A stretch of 64,000 nucleotides of DNA from Sideroxyarcus sp. (GCA_030652215.1 JAUSBC010000042.1:1-64000), one strand, 5' to 3'. Numbered from the stretch's first letter, positions 8,263-17,246 are shown. Numbers and translations: made by a program. Notes: generated by a model from the sequence alone, not told the origin.

Positions 8263-9663
8263 TTAATAAAAATCCCGGCGCAGTCCGACACTGACGATGC
8301 TGCGCTTGTAGTCATTGATGACGATGTTTGATTTGTTCTTGGTGTAACCAAGCTGGGGAGTAAGCGACCAGTACTTGGTCATCGCATAGTTGATGCCCAA
8401 TTTCAAATCAGACTGGGTGTCTTTACGGTCAACCAGGAAGAAAGGATCATCCCCACCGTAACTGCGCGATTCAACGCTCAGCGAACCGAACAGCCTGGTC
8501 TGCGCGTAGATACTCATCTCGCCGCCAGCCCTTACGCCGTAGAACTTGTGTCCCAGATAAGGCACATCAGCCTGCTTTTCCTTTTCCTGACCGGCATACA
8601 GGCCCGCATAGACAGCAGGCGCATAGTCGCCGCCCATCATGCCGGCGTAAGCCGCACCCAGTACGTAGCGCTTGGCGTCACGCACGGATTGGTCCGGGTA
8701 TTTCAAATCGGTATATTGAAAGTAGCTGCTTGCCTGATTGTTGCTCTTCAAATCGCGCTGCCACTGCAATGTCATACCGGTGCCGTTGCGATACCGTTCA
8801 CCGTCGATGCTAAAACTCTGCAACTGCAGGGCGGCCGAATAGCTGTCTTCCGCTTTGGTCAAAATCAGGCCAACATTGCCGTCCATCCCGCCGGTATTGA
8901 AATCGCTCTCGGTCGAATTCTTGCGCTGGTTTATGTTCGCTCCGCCGAATACCTGCCAATCGGAAGAAAGGAAGTGGCGAACATTGGCCCCGCCGCTGAC
9001 GGTCGCAAAACTGTCACTGGTTTCAACGCCGTTCGCGTTCAAAGTCGCAATCGCTCCTCCAAACACCGGGATTGCAACCTGATTGTTGGCGGTTGCGCTG
9101 TTGACGTTGCTATCGTTGCCAATTGAAACGTCGAGGTAACCGCCCAGTATCGTGCTCTTTCCAACCTGCCCCTGATTAATGGCATCGAGAAATTTCTGGA
9201 TGGTGGCATTCACTTCCTTGGGTGGGTTCTGACGCTGCACGGACTCAAACTCCTGCTTCGCGGCGGCCTTTTCCCCGGTGGCGAAATAGGCCCGCGCGAT
9301 TTCTGCTCGCGCCTGCAAATGATTGGGTTGAACAGCCAGTACGCGCTCCAGCGCAAATATTGCCTGGGTTGGCTTGCCGCTATCCAGCGCCGCAAGACCC
9401 AGCAAGTAATCGTATTCCGGATCGCCGGCGCGATTGGATTGTTCCGGCTCCAGCAATGCATATGCTTCCTCAGCCTTGCCCGACTTGATCAGATTGCCGG
9501 CATCTTGAAGCAGTTTCTGTCGGGAAGCAGATTCCGTCTTCCGGGTTTCGGTGGACGCCTTGACGTTGTCGCTCGGGGCGACTATATCCCGCGCATGCGC
9601 GACACCCGCCATCAGCAACAAACCGGACAAGATCAAACATGGCAATTTCGCAAATTTCATCAT
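8263..9663 (-). CDS. TPR plus outer-membrane beta-barrel protein, Slam/DUF560-like (type XI secretion translocon candidate)
   Basis: A 466-residue protein with a signal peptide (MMKFAKLPCLILSGLLL, cleavage after AHA). TPR-like repeats follow (about 55-160, e.g. YDYLLGLAALDSGKPTQAI). The remainder is an amphipathic beta-barrel of about 280 residues ending NDYKRSIVSVGLRRDFY, with the terminal aromatic of outer-membrane proteins. The order signal-TPR-barrel and the closing strand match surface lipoprotein assembly modulators (DUF560), which export barrel-tagged surface proteins. The double ATG at 9660/9663 was chosen over a TTG/ATG further upstream because it begins the signal peptide. It is the first gene of a unit with the FecR protein and GT41 enzyme. 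Confidence 0.75.
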   Translation of the reverse strand: MMKFAKLPCLILSGLLLMAGVAHARDIVAPSDNVKASTETRKTESASRQKLLQDAGNLIKSGKAEEAYALLEPEQSNRAGDPEYDYLLGLAALDSGKPTQAIFALERVLAVQPNHLQARAEIARAYFATGEKAAAKQEFESVQRQNPPKEVNATIQKFLDAINQGQVGKSTILGGYLDVSIGNDSNVNSATANNQVAIPVFGGAIATLNANGVETSDSFATVSGGANVRHFLSSDWQVFGGANINQRKNSTESDFNTGGMDGNVGLILTKAEDSYSAALQLQSFSIDGERYRNGTGMTLQWQRDLKSNNQASSYFQYTDLKYPDQSVRDAKRYVLGAAYAGMMGGDYAPAVYAGLYAGQEKEKQADVPYLGHKFYGVRAGGEMSIYAQTRLFGSLSVESRSYGGDDPFFLVDRKDTQSDLKLGINYAMTKYWSLTPQLGYTKNKSNIVINDYKRSIVSVGLRRDFY

Positions 9664-10436
9664 TCCACCCCACTCATCGTCTTTAAACATGGCCCAGCAT
9701 ACAACCACCGTCCAACATGATCAAAATACATCCCGTGTCAAACCGCTGACAGAACAACAACTTTGGTTGGCAAAAGCACAGCTATCCAAGTGCGCTTTTC
9801 AACAGGGAGCTGATTATTAACTTCCATCCAAACCATTGCTGACCACTCCGGCTATTCGGGAGCGCAGGTCTCGTGAACATCTGCTATTCCGATACCCGGC
9901 GGTGCAGTTCCGCAACTGGCAGAGCCTCCACATTATCTGTATGGAAAAGCCTACACGCTTGCACAGATTAGCGCCATAGTACAAAAGGACTGGTAAGGGA
10001 TAGTACCCAAGCTATTGAAAGGGAACTAAACGGGCAAAGATGCATGCTTTGCGCTTAATCCCATGCAGTTTGAAGCAATGGTAAACACGTCAGGAAAATG
10101 TAATCTGGAACCTAAGGATAAGTAGCCGCTCGCAGAGTGTGCGTCGTGCCTTGAATGGGATTCTCTGTAGATAGGCTTATTGGAGCAGCGAGTCGCGCTG
10201 ACTTAACAATCAATCGAGTAACCCAATTGGGCGGTCTGCGCAAGTTATCAGGCAAATACAAGTCAGGCACACTCGTCAACCACCTACCGACCAACGCAGC
10301 AGTCTTACACGCCCCACAGGGGTTAGCCCGCGTATGGCACGTCACCGCTATGAGCGTTCATCGCAAACGAACCTAAAGCAGTTGAAAACAGTCCGATTTG
10401 AAACCGTGTTTATTGGGTGGCACCGCAGGTTCCCAA
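9664..10436. other. Gene-poor region with a decayed reading frame
   Basis: No convincing gene was found. One forward frame from 9877 to a TAG at 10123-10125 gives protein-like sequence (e.g. YTLAQISAIVQKDW, then LNPMQFEAMVNTSGK) interrupted by in-frame TAA codons at 9994 and 10027. It could be a pseudogene remnant, but I recognise no family. The region should also hold the promoter of the Slam-like operon. Confidence 0.3.
9961..9990 (-). promoter_or_regulatory. Weak GTAC-N4-GGAC operator-like site upstream of the Slam-like operon
   Basis: GTACAAAAGGAC at 9979-9990 is one base from the GTAC-N4-GTAC palindrome found upstream of the PEP-CTERM and receiver genes. On the minus strand a TAGGCT (TAnnnT) hexamer follows after 25 bp, the same spacing as the stronger sites. 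The predicted leader to the gene at 9663 would be about 275 bases. This is a weak match and could be chance. Confidence 0.3.
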
Positions 10437-10461
10437 TGAAAAATGGGAGCCGAAGCTCCCG
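10437..10461 (-). terminator. Rho-independent terminator of the PEP-CTERM gene
   Basis: On the minus strand GGGAGC-TTCG-GCTCCC (stem 10445-10460) is followed by ATTTTTC. The TTCG loop and T-run make a standard intrinsic terminator about 25 bases after the stop of the gene at 10486. Confidence 0.85.
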
Positions 10462-10485
10462 TCTGTTCGCCGCATCGTGTGCATA

Positions 10486-11160
10486 TCAAGCGGTGGGCTC
10501 TTGCTGCTTCCGGCGACGCGCCATAGTGCCAAGCAGACCCAAGCCGGCCAACATCATTCCGTAGGTCTCGGGTTCAGGCACAGGCGCGGCAATCATGGGG
10601 GAGGTAAAGGAAAGAGTATCGATACCGATAGGATCACGACCGATAATTTGGATTTGGCTGATGCCGGAGTAACCAGCAAAGCTGGCATACCGCAATAGCG
10701 CATCCCCCCCTGACAAAGAAAAAGTAAGTGTACCTAGAACGTTGTTGTTGCTGTCCAGCGCATTCAACCATACACCGTACACATCCACATCGGCGATATA
10801 CATTGCAACGTCCGAAACCGGGGTATCGAACCGAATGCTCCTTGCAAAATTTTCCGGTCGAGTCGAAGCTCGGGCATATGGTAGCCCCGTTTCGTCGTTA
10901 ATGTCCGTCAGAAAGTTGCCACTGAAATTGACTGTGTCATTGTATACAGTATTAAAGCCGTATACGTTCGATCCAAACCCGTAAGCCGAAGAGCCCACTT
11001 CAATAGTTATTAAGTTAGTAAAGGAGACGTTGACTCCACCCATCACAATATCCGGGGTGGCCGTATTGACAGTTTGGTCGTCAAAGTTAAGCGTATCAGC
11101 CCAGGTCTGAGTGCTTGCCAACAGCAGGCATAAAACGGAAACGGCGTACATTTTTTTCAT
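10486..11160 (-). CDS. PEP-CTERM sorting-domain surface protein
   Basis: A 224-residue exported protein. The signal peptide is MKKMYAVSVLCLLLAS...TWA. The body is a beta-rich domain with LNFDDQTVNTATPDIVMGG and later IADVDVYGVWL. The C-terminus is a complete PEP-CTERM tripartite signal: VPEPETYGMM, a hydrophobic stretch LAGLGLLG, then the basic tail ARRRK. Such proteins are cut by an exosortase and are linked to exopolysaccharide/biofilm matrix; no exosortase is in this window. The ATG at 11160 has GAGGTG 6 bases upstream, preferred to a GTG at 11169. A regulatory palindrome lies about 178 bases upstream. Confidence 0.9.
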   Translation of the reverse strand: MKKMYAVSVLCLLLASTQTWADTLNFDDQTVNTATPDIVMGGVNVSFTNLITIEVGSSAYGFGSNVYGFNTVYNDTVNFSGNFLTDINDETGLPYARASTRPENFARSIRFDTPVSDVAMYIADVDVYGVWLNALDSNNNVLGTLTFSLSGGDALLRYASFAGYSGISQIQIIGRDPIGIDTLSFTSPMIAAPVPEPETYGMMLAGLGLLGTMARRRKQQEPTA

Positions 11161-11301
11161 CGATATCACCTCGGTCGGTAGTCATTGGTTGCATGCAGAA
11201 ACATGCACGGAAATGCCATAAATCCAAACGGCTAGATTACGGGCCTCCAGCAAACAGGGAAAACACCATCATGCCCCTAATAAAGTTAGGGATTCCCGAG
11301 G

Positions 11302-11344
11302 AGGGTATCAGTGCTCTGAAAAAAAGGAACCTGTACTTTGGTAC
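11302..11344 (-). promoter_or_regulatory. Putative activator site and -10 of the PEP-CTERM gene
   Basis: The palindrome GTACTTTGGTAC is at 11333-11344. Reading on the minus strand, 25 bp separate it from TACCCT (11302-11307), a TAnnnT -10-like hexamer. The same palindrome-to-(-10) spacing (24-25 bp) occurs at 37977, 55506 and 61583. No good -35 box is present, which fits an activator-dependent promoter. The binding protein is unknown; one of the LuxR-type regulators in the window is a candidate. Confidence 0.55.
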
Positions 11345-11412
11345 TAGGGTGAATTGAATCCGAAGCCAGAATCGGCATCATGACTATTGATGATGCGCCA
11401 CCAATTAGCGGA

Positions 11413-12846
11413 CTATGACGGCACGTTCGCCGTAATAAACGCCTTCAGCTCCGCCAGATCCGCATCCATCACTTCGCAGCGCTGCGGCAAATTCTCGATA
11501 CCTTCCATCGCCGCTGGACGTTCCGGCTGGCGACCGAGCGCTTCCTGAATGGTCTCGGCGAACTTGGCGGGCAAGGCGGTTTCCAGGCAGATCAGCGGCA
11601 GGCTGGGGCGGCGCTGTTCGAGGCCGACTTTCAGGCCGTCGGCGGTGTGCGTGTCTATCATCACGCCATACTCCTGCCAAACTTCTCGGATGGTTTTGAG
11701 TCGGTCCTGGTGCGTGCTCTTGCCGGAGGCGATATCGAACTTCGGCAGCGCGTGCCAGTAGTCGGTACCCTTGATATCAAACGCGCCGCCTGCATCCACC
11801 TTGCTCCAGAACTCGCGCACTTTCGCACCGTCGCGTCCGACCAGATCGAACACGAAACGCTCGAAGTTGGAGGCCTTGCTGATGTCCATCGACGGGCTGC
11901 TGGTCTCGTAAGTGTGGTCAGTGCCGCGAGGACGGTACACGCCGGTGCGGAAGAACTCGTCCAGCACGTCGTTTTCGTTGGTAGCCAGAATCAACTGACC
12001 GATGGGCAACCCCATCATGCGCGCGATGTGCCCGGCGCAGATGTTGCCGAAGTTGCCGGACGGTACCGAGAACGCGACCTGCTCGTCGTTAGATTTGGTC
12101 GCGGCAAAGTAGCCCTTGAAGTAATACACAATCTGAGCCGACACGCGCCCCCAGTTGATGGAGTTGACCGTGCCGATCTTGTGCGCCGCTTTGTAGGCGT
12201 GGTCGTTGGACACGGCTTTCACCAGATCCTGCGCATCGTCGAACATGCCGTTGATGGCGATGTTGAAGATATTGGGGTCTTGCAGCGAATACATTTGCGC
12301 GCGCTGGAAGGCGGACATCTTGCCATTCGGCGACAGCATGAAAACACGGATGCCGCGCTTGCCGCGCATCGCGTATTCGGCGGCAGAGCCGGTGTCGCCG
12401 GAAGTCGCGCCGAGGATATTCAGTTCCTCGTTCTGCTTCGCCAGCGCGTACTCGAACAGGTTGCCGAGCAACTGCATCGCCATGTCCTTGAATGCCAGCG
12501 TCGGGCCGTTTGAGAGTTCCTGGATGAACACGCCCTCGCTCAATTTGCGCAGCGGCGTGATCTGCGTGGCATCGCTGTCGGCGCGGCCATTGCTGTAAAC
12601 CTGCGCGGTGTAGGTCTTGCTGATGATGGCTTTCAGGTCCGCCGCGGGAATGTCGGTGGCGAATTTGGACAGCACGGCGAACGCGAGGTCGGCGTACGAC
12701 AGCGTGCGCCACGCATCCAGCTCGGCACGTGTTACCTGCGGATATTGTTCCGGCAGGTACAGGCCGCCGTCCGGCGCGAGACCACCCAGCAGGATTTCGG
12801 TGAAGGTCTTGGCGGGCGCATTGCCGCGGGTGGAGATGTATTTCAT
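11413..12846 (-). CDS. thrC: Threonine synthase
   Basis: A 477-residue PLP enzyme converting O-phosphohomoserine to threonine. It starts MKYISTRGNAPAKTFTEILL, typical of the bacterial ThrC type 2 group. The PLP-lysine motif is NGPTLAFKDMAMQLLG at about residue 110, and the phosphate-binding ATSGDTGSAAEYAM lies near 148. Length is as expected (about 470). It follows hom and alaA on the same strand, each separated by a palindromic repeat. Confidence 0.96.
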   Translation of the reverse strand: MKYISTRGNAPAKTFTEILLGGLAPDGGLYLPEQYPQVTRAELDAWRTLSYADLAFAVLSKFATDIPAADLKAIISKTYTAQVYSNGRADSDATQITPLRKLSEGVFIQELSNGPTLAFKDMAMQLLGNLFEYALAKQNEELNILGATSGDTGSAAEYAMRGKRGIRVFMLSPNGKMSAFQRAQMYSLQDPNIFNIAINGMFDDAQDLVKAVSNDHAYKAAHKIGTVNSINWGRVSAQIVYYFKGYFAATKSNDEQVAFSVPSGNFGNICAGHIARMMGLPIGQLILATNENDVLDEFFRTGVYRPRGTDHTYETSSPSMDISKASNFERFVFDLVGRDGAKVREFWSKVDAGGAFDIKGTDYWHALPKFDIASGKSTHQDRLKTIREVWQEYGVMIDTHTADGLKVGLEQRRPSLPLICLETALPAKFAETIQEALGRQPERPAAMEGIENLPQRCEVMDADLAELKAFITANVPS

Positions 12847-12864
12847 GCTAGTAATTCCTCAACA

Positions 12865-12946
12865 GTAGGGCGCAATAACCAACGGGCATTGCGCCGCATG
12901 AGCGATCAAACATTCGGTGCAATGCGCTACGCTTATTGCACCCTAC
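12865..12946. repeat. Palindromic element, family C
   Basis: Outer arms GTAGGGCGCAATAA and TTATTGCACCCTAC are inverted, and the inner pair GGGCATTGCGCC / GGTGCAATGCGC is also inverted. A related composite lies at 31970-32104. It sits upstream of thrC, between hom and thrC. Confidence 0.8.
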
Positions 12947-12960
12947 AAATTTCCGAGCGA

Positions 12961-13037
12961 GTAGGTTGGGTGGAGCGTAGCGATACCCAACGTTGACAAT
13001 CCAAGCGATGGGTATCGCTTTGCTCAACCCATCCTAC
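12961..13037. repeat. Palindromic element, family A variant
   Basis: Arms GTAGGTTGGGTGGAGCG and CAACCCATCCTAC are inverted, with an inner CGATACCCAACG / GATGGGTATCG pair. It lies 3 bases after the hom stop codon, directly beside the family C element. Confidence 0.8.
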
Positions 13038-13040
13038 ATA

Positions 13041-14360
13041 TTATTTTCCGAGTTCTTCCAACCGCAGCTTGGTCACCTTGCCTGCCACCACGCCCAACGC
13101 CTCGATCTTCGCAATCGCCGCGTTGATGCGCTTCTCGCGCGTCTGGTGGGTCAGCATGATGAGGTCGGTCTGGTCTTCGCCTTCGCCGGGTTCTTTCTGG
13201 ATCACGGCATCGATGGAGATTTGCTCGTCCGCGAGGATGCGCGTGATATCGGCCAGCACGCCAGGCTTGTCCTGCACATGCAGGCGCAGGTAGTAGCTGG
13301 TGATCACCTCGTCCATCGACAGGATCTTGATGTCGGCCATCGCGTTCGGCTGGAACGCCAGATGCGGCACGCGATTCTGCGGATCGGAAGTCGCCATGCG
13401 CGTCACGTCCACTAGGTCGGCGATCACCGCGCTGGCCGTGGGCTCCGCACCCGCGCCCTTGCCGTAATAAAGGGTTGAGCCGACTGCATCGCCCTGCACC
13501 AGCACGGCATTCATCGCGCCTTCCACATTGGCGATCAGGCGTTTGCTCGGGATCAGTGTGGGATGCACGCGCAATTCCACACCCTCATCCGTGCGCTTGG
13601 TGATGCCCAGCAGCTTGATGCGATAGCCGAGCTGTTCGGCGTACTTGATATCGACCGCATCCAGTTTGGAAATGCCCTCGATAAAGGCTTTGTCGAACTG
13701 CATGGGAATGCCAAACGCCAGAGACGACAGGATGGTGATCTTGTGCGCCGCATCCACACCTTCGATGTCGAAGGTCGGGTCGGCTTCGGCGTAGCCGAGG
13801 CGCTGCGCTTCTTTCAGCACGGTATCGAAGCTCAAGCCCTTGTCGCGCATTTCGGACAGGATGAAATTGGTGGTGCCGTTGATGATGCCCGCGATCCATT
13901 CGATGCGATTGGCGGAAAGGCCTTCGCGCAGTGCCTTGATGATGGGGATACCACCGGCCACGGCCGCCTCGAAGGCAACCATCACACCCTTGTCTTGGGC
14001 GGCCTTGAAAATTTCGTTGCCGTGCACGGCCAGCAGCGCCTTGTTGGCGGTGACTACGTGCTTGCCGTTGGCGATGGCTTTGAGTACCAGTTCTTTGGCC
14101 ACGCCGTAACCGCCGATAAGTTCGATGACGATATCCACTTCCGGATCGGCAACCACCGCGAAGGCGTCGTCCGTTACGCGACAGGCCCCGCCGGTGACTT
14201 TTTTCGCAAGTTCCACGTTCTTGTCCGCTACCACGGTGATGCGAATGGGGCGACCGGCGCGGCGCGTGATTTCTTCCGCGTTGCGCTGCAATACGGTGAA
14301 GGTGCCGCCGCCGACCGTGCCGATACCGAGGAGTCCTACGTTGATGGGTTTGATGCTCAT
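13041..14360 (-). CDS. hom: Homoserine dehydrogenase with C-terminal ACT domain
   Basis: A 439-residue NAD(P)-dependent enzyme reducing aspartate semialdehyde to homoserine. The N-terminus MSIKPINVGLLGIGTVGGG is the Rossmann nucleotide-binding loop. The catalytic core has GGIPIIKALREG and NGTTNFILSEM, with YAEADPTFDIEG near residue 210. The last 85 residues are an ACT domain (LRLHVQDKPGVLADITRIL), which usually senses threonine. The ATG at 14360 was chosen because an upstream in-frame extension comes from the neighbouring palindromic repeat. Confidence 0.96.
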   Translation of the reverse strand: MSIKPINVGLLGIGTVGGGTFTVLQRNAEEITRRAGRPIRITVVADKNVELAKKVTGGACRVTDDAFAVVADPEVDIVIELIGGYGVAKELVLKAIANGKHVVTANKALLAVHGNEIFKAAQDKGVMVAFEAAVAGGIPIIKALREGLSANRIEWIAGIINGTTNFILSEMRDKGLSFDTVLKEAQRLGYAEADPTFDIEGVDAAHKITILSSLAFGIPMQFDKAFIEGISKLDAVDIKYAEQLGYRIKLLGITKRTDEGVELRVHPTLIPSKRLIANVEGAMNAVLVQGDAVGSTLYYGKGAGAEPTASAVIADLVDVTRMATSDPQNRVPHLAFQPNAMADIKILSMDEVITSYYLRLHVQDKPGVLADITRILADEQISIDAVIQKEPGEGEDQTDLIMLTHQTREKRINAAIAKIEALGVVAGKVTKLRLEELGK

Positions 14361-14378
14361 GACTCTCTTTCGCTTATT

Positions 14379-14443
14379 GTAGGGTGGGCACGTTTTTGTG
14401 CCCACCGTTTATCCGCGTGGGCACAAAGACGTGCCCACCCTGC
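14379..14443. repeat. Palindromic repeat between alaA and hom
   Basis: GTAGGGTGGGCACGT and ACGTGCCCACCCTGC form the outer arms, with an inner GTGCCCACC / GCGTGGGCAC pair. It ends 4 bases before the alaA stop codon. Confidence 0.8.
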
Positions 14444-14447
14444 TTGC

Positions 14448-15665
14448 TTAATTCGTGCCGTGCTGCTTGCGATAATGTTCCAGGAAACGGGCGATGCGAG
14501 CGATGGCTTCCGTCAGATCGTCCGCATTGGGCAGGAACACGATGCGCAAATGGTCGGGATGCTTCCAGTTAAAGCCTGTGCCCTGCACCACCAGCACCTT
14601 CTCCGCCTCCAGCAATTCCAGGATGAACTTCTGGTCGTCTTTGATCGGGTACATCTTGGGATCGAGCTTCGGGAACATGTACAAAGCCGCCTTGGGTTTG
14701 ACGCAGGTCACACCGGGAATCGCGGTAAGCAGGTTGTAGGCGAGCTCGCGTTGTTTGTACAGACGACCGCCGGGTGCGACCAGGTCGTTGATGCTCTGGT
14801 AGCCGCCGAGCGCGGTCTGGATGGCGTATTGTCCCGGCACGTTGGAGCACAAGCGCATCGAGGCAAGGATGTTCAGGCCGTCCAGATAGTCCTTCGCGTT
14901 TTTCTTCGCGCCCGAGACAACCATCCAGCCCGAGCGGTAACCGCAGGCACGGTAGTTCTTGGACAGGCCGTTCAAGGTGACGAACAACACATCATCCGCA
15001 AGCGAAGCCATGGAAGTGTGCGTCACGCCGTCGTACAACACCTTGTCGTATATCTCGTCGGCGAAGATGATGAGATTGTGCTCGCGCGCGATCTGGACGA
15101 TCTCTTTCAAAATCTCGTCGGAATACACCGCGCCGGTGGGATTGTTGGGATTGATGACAACAATTGCCCTGGTATTGGGCGTAATCTTGCTGCGCATGTC
15201 CTTGAGATCGGGGTTCCACTCGTTTGCTTCGTCACACAAATAGTGGCGCGGCGTACCGGTGGCCAGCGCAACTGCAGCCGTCCACAACGGATAGTCGGGT
15301 GCGGGCACCAGCACTTCGTCGCCCGGATTGAGCAGGCCCTGCATGCACATGACGATGAGCTCGGACGCACCGTTGCCGATGTAAATATCGTCGATGGTGA
15401 CGCCCTGAATCTTCTTCAACTGGGTGTAGTGCATGATCGCCTTGCGCGCTGCGAACAAGCCCTTGGAATCGGAATAACCGGATGAGTTCGGCAGGTTCAG
15501 GATCACGTCCTTCTGCACCTCTTCCGGCGCGTCGAAGCCGAACGGCGCCAGATTGCCGATGTTCAGCTTGATGATGCGCTGGCCTTCCTCCTCCATCTGC
15601 TTGGAACGCGCCATCACCGGACCTCGGATGTCGTAGCAGACGTTGGCCAGTTTTGAGGATTTCAT
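14448..15665 (-). CDS. alaA: Alanine-synthesising aminotransferase AlaA-like
   Basis: A 405-residue PLP aminotransferase of fold type I, similar along its length to E. coli AlaA, which makes alanine from pyruvate with glutamate. Visible features are SSKLANVCYDIRGPV at the N-terminus, NPNNPTGAVYS, FADEIYDKVLYD and the PLP-lysine in TLNGLSKNYRACGYRSGW. The frame runs 37 codons further upstream to a TTG, but the ATG at 15665 gives the normal family length of 405. The upstream extension is either non-coding or a lineage-specific tail. It leads the alaA-hom-thrC series. Confidence 0.92.
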   Translation of the reverse strand: MKSSKLANVCYDIRGPVMARSKQMEEEGQRIIKLNIGNLAPFGFDAPEEVQKDVILNLPNSSGYSDSKGLFAARKAIMHYTQLKKIQGVTIDDIYIGNGASELIVMCMQGLLNPGDEVLVPAPDYPLWTAAVALATGTPRHYLCDEANEWNPDLKDMRSKITPNTRAIVVINPNNPTGAVYSDEILKEIVQIAREHNLIIFADEIYDKVLYDGVTHTSMASLADDVLFVTLNGLSKNYRACGYRSGWMVVSGAKKNAKDYLDGLNILASMRLCSNVPGQYAIQTALGGYQSINDLVAPGGRLYKQRELAYNLLTAIPGVTCVKPKAALYMFPKLDPKMYPIKDDQKFILELLEAEKVLVVQGTGFNWKHPDHLRIVFLPNADDLTEAIARIARFLEHYRKQHGTN

Positions 15666-15827
15666 CACCGGTTTGATCGCAGGGGTATCTTTTTCGGATT
15701 TCACTTTGAGTGCTTCCCAGTCTGCCCGGCCAGTGCCGATGGTAGAATCATCGACATTAAAGACAGGGCGTTGCAAAGGCGCGATTCTACCGCGCCGCAG
15801 CTATACGCCGCAAATGGAGACCAAGCT

Positions 15828-16196
15828 TTGGCATTGCATCTGAATACAAACACCAACCTGTATTTGTTCACCGGGCACGGCGCGGGATATGTCGCCATCA
15901 ACGGCAGGGAGTTCCGGCAGCCCGTTGCAGTGATGGCCGGACAGGTGCGCACGGACTGGCCTGCCACGGATTTCGCCTCGCTGACTGCGGCGCATTTCGA
16001 CTATTTCCTTGAGTTGAAACCGGATGTTCTGCTGCTGGGCACCGGAACCAAACAGCAATTCGCCCATCCGACCCTGTACAAGAAACTCATTGAGGCACGT
16101 ATCGGCATCGAATTCATGGATACCCCGGCCGCCTGCCGCACCTACAACATTCTGGTCGCCGAGGACCGGCATGTGATTGCGGCCGTGTTGCCATGA
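15828..16196 (+). CDS. Mth938-like domain protein (DUF498)
   Basis: A 122-residue cytoplasmic protein of the Mth938/NDUFAF3 fold: LYLFTGHGAGYVAINGREF, then LKPDVLLLGTGTKQQF and IEFMDTPAACRTYNILVAEDR. The function is not established in bacteria. The frame is open further upstream, but a TTG at 15828 preceded by GGAG (15816-15819) with 8-base spacing begins exactly where family members begin (LALHLNTN). It is divergent from alaA. Confidence 0.8.
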   Translation: MALHLNTNTNLYLFTGHGAGYVAINGREFRQPVAVMAGQVRTDWPATDFASLTAAHFDYFLELKPDVLLLGTGTKQQFAHPTLYKKLIEARIGIEFMDTPAACRTYNILVAEDRHVIAAVLP

Positions 16197-16216
16197 TTGA
16201 GTTCCAACCAGAAATA

Positions 16217-16302
16217 CAAACCCCTCCCAGCCTCCCCTTATCAGGGGAGGAGCTACGATTCCTCCCCTGATATAGGGGAGGTTAGGAGGGGTTGGGGGTT
16301 TA
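16217..16302. repeat. Palindromic repeat, family F (AACCCCTCCCA...TGGGAGGGGTT type)
   Basis: Arms AAACCCCTCCCAGCC and TTAGGAGGGGTTGGGGG enclose CTCCCCTTATCAGGGG / CCCCTGATATAGGGGAG. Related copies are at 62805-62893 and, remarkably, inside mfd at 29448-29560. Confidence 0.8.
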
Positions 16303-16328
16303 GCCTCGAATAAACAACTAGGACAATA

Positions 16329-17246
16329 ATGAGCCACCCACTGCACGCCGTCATCACGCAAACCGAGCAAGTCATCCTGGGCAAACCCCGCCAGATCAGG
16401 CTGGCGCTCACTTGCCTGCTGGCGCGCGGGCATTTGCTGATCGAAGACCTGCCCGGCGTGGGCAAGACCACACTGGCGCATGTGCTGGCGAGAACCCTTG
16501 GCCTGCAGTTCCAGCGCATCCAGTTCACCAGCGACATGCTGCCTGCCGACATCCTGGGCGTTTCCATCTACCAGCGCGACAGCGGCGAGTTCAAGTTCCA
16601 CGCAGGGCCGATCTTCGCGCAGATGATCCTGGCCGACGAAGTCAACCGCGCCACGCCCAAGACGCAAAGCGCGCTGCTGGAAGCAATGGAAGAACAACAG
16701 GTCACCAGCGAAGGCGAAACGCGCCCGCTGCCCGCGCCGTTCTTCGTCATCGCCACGCAAAATCCGACCAACCAGATCGGCACCTTCCCGCTGCCGGAGT
16801 CTCAGCTCGACCGTTTCCTGATGCGCATCCAGCTGGGTTATCCGGACGCACAGGCCGAGCGCGGCCTGCTTTCGGGCGTGGACAGGCGCGACCTCATTGC
16901 CGGACTCACGCCGCAGATGAATACCGCCGAACTGACCGATCTGCAGCTGCAAGTCCGGCAGGTATTCGTCTCCCCCGCGCTGCTCGACTATGTGCAAGCC
17001 ATCCTGCGCCACAGCCGTGAATCGGCACGCTACGTACACGGCCTTTCACCGCGCGCCGGCCTGTCGCTGATCGCCGCCGCCCGCGCCTGGGCCCTGCTCG
17101 ACGGTCGCAATGCGGTCATCCCCGAAGATATCCAGGCCGTATTGCCCGGCGTCGCCAGCCACCGCCTGCAAAGCGTGCAGGATGTGCAAGCCTCGGATGG
17201 CGACAGGCTGGCCCGAGAACTGATCGAAGCGGTTGCCATTCCCTGA
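16329..17246 (+). CDS. MoxR family AAA ATPase
   Basis: A 305-residue cytoplasmic ATPase. Walker A is LIEDLPGVGKTTLAHVLA near residue 45; Walker B is MILADEVNRATPKTQSALLE near 105; sensor 1 is FFVIATQNPTNQIGTF near 142. MoxR proteins act as chaperones for metal insertion or assembly. The next two genes (DUF58 and a transglutaminase) form the standard MoxR-DUF58-TgpA operon, whose cellular role is not well defined. Confidence 0.94.
   Translation: MSHPLHAVITQTEQVILGKPRQIRLALTCLLARGHLLIEDLPGVGKTTLAHVLARTLGLQFQRIQFTSDMLPADILGVSIYQRDSGEFKFHAGPIFAQMILADEVNRATPKTQSALLEAMEEQQVTSEGETRPLPAPFFVIATQNPTNQIGTFPLPESQLDRFLMRIQLGYPDAQAERGLLSGVDRRDLIAGLTPQMNTAELTDLQLQVRQVFVSPALLDYVQAILRHSRESARYVHGLSPRAGLSLIAAARAWALLDGRNAVIPEDIQAVLPGVASHRLQSVQDVQASDGDRLARELIEAVAIP

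Noticed and set aside
10155-10376. 73-codon frame in the gap upstream of the Slam-like operon
   Set aside because: No ribosome binding site or family resemblance; adjacent sequence appears decayed.
11375-11396. Hairpin GCATCAT / ATGATGC after thrC as a terminator
   Set aside because: The stem is short and AT-rich with no T-run on the minus strand.
13563-15485. 640-codon open frame on the plus strand
   Set aside because: It is fully antisense to hom and alaA, which are clearly recognised enzymes; its protein sequence has no family features and reflects GC-rich codon use.
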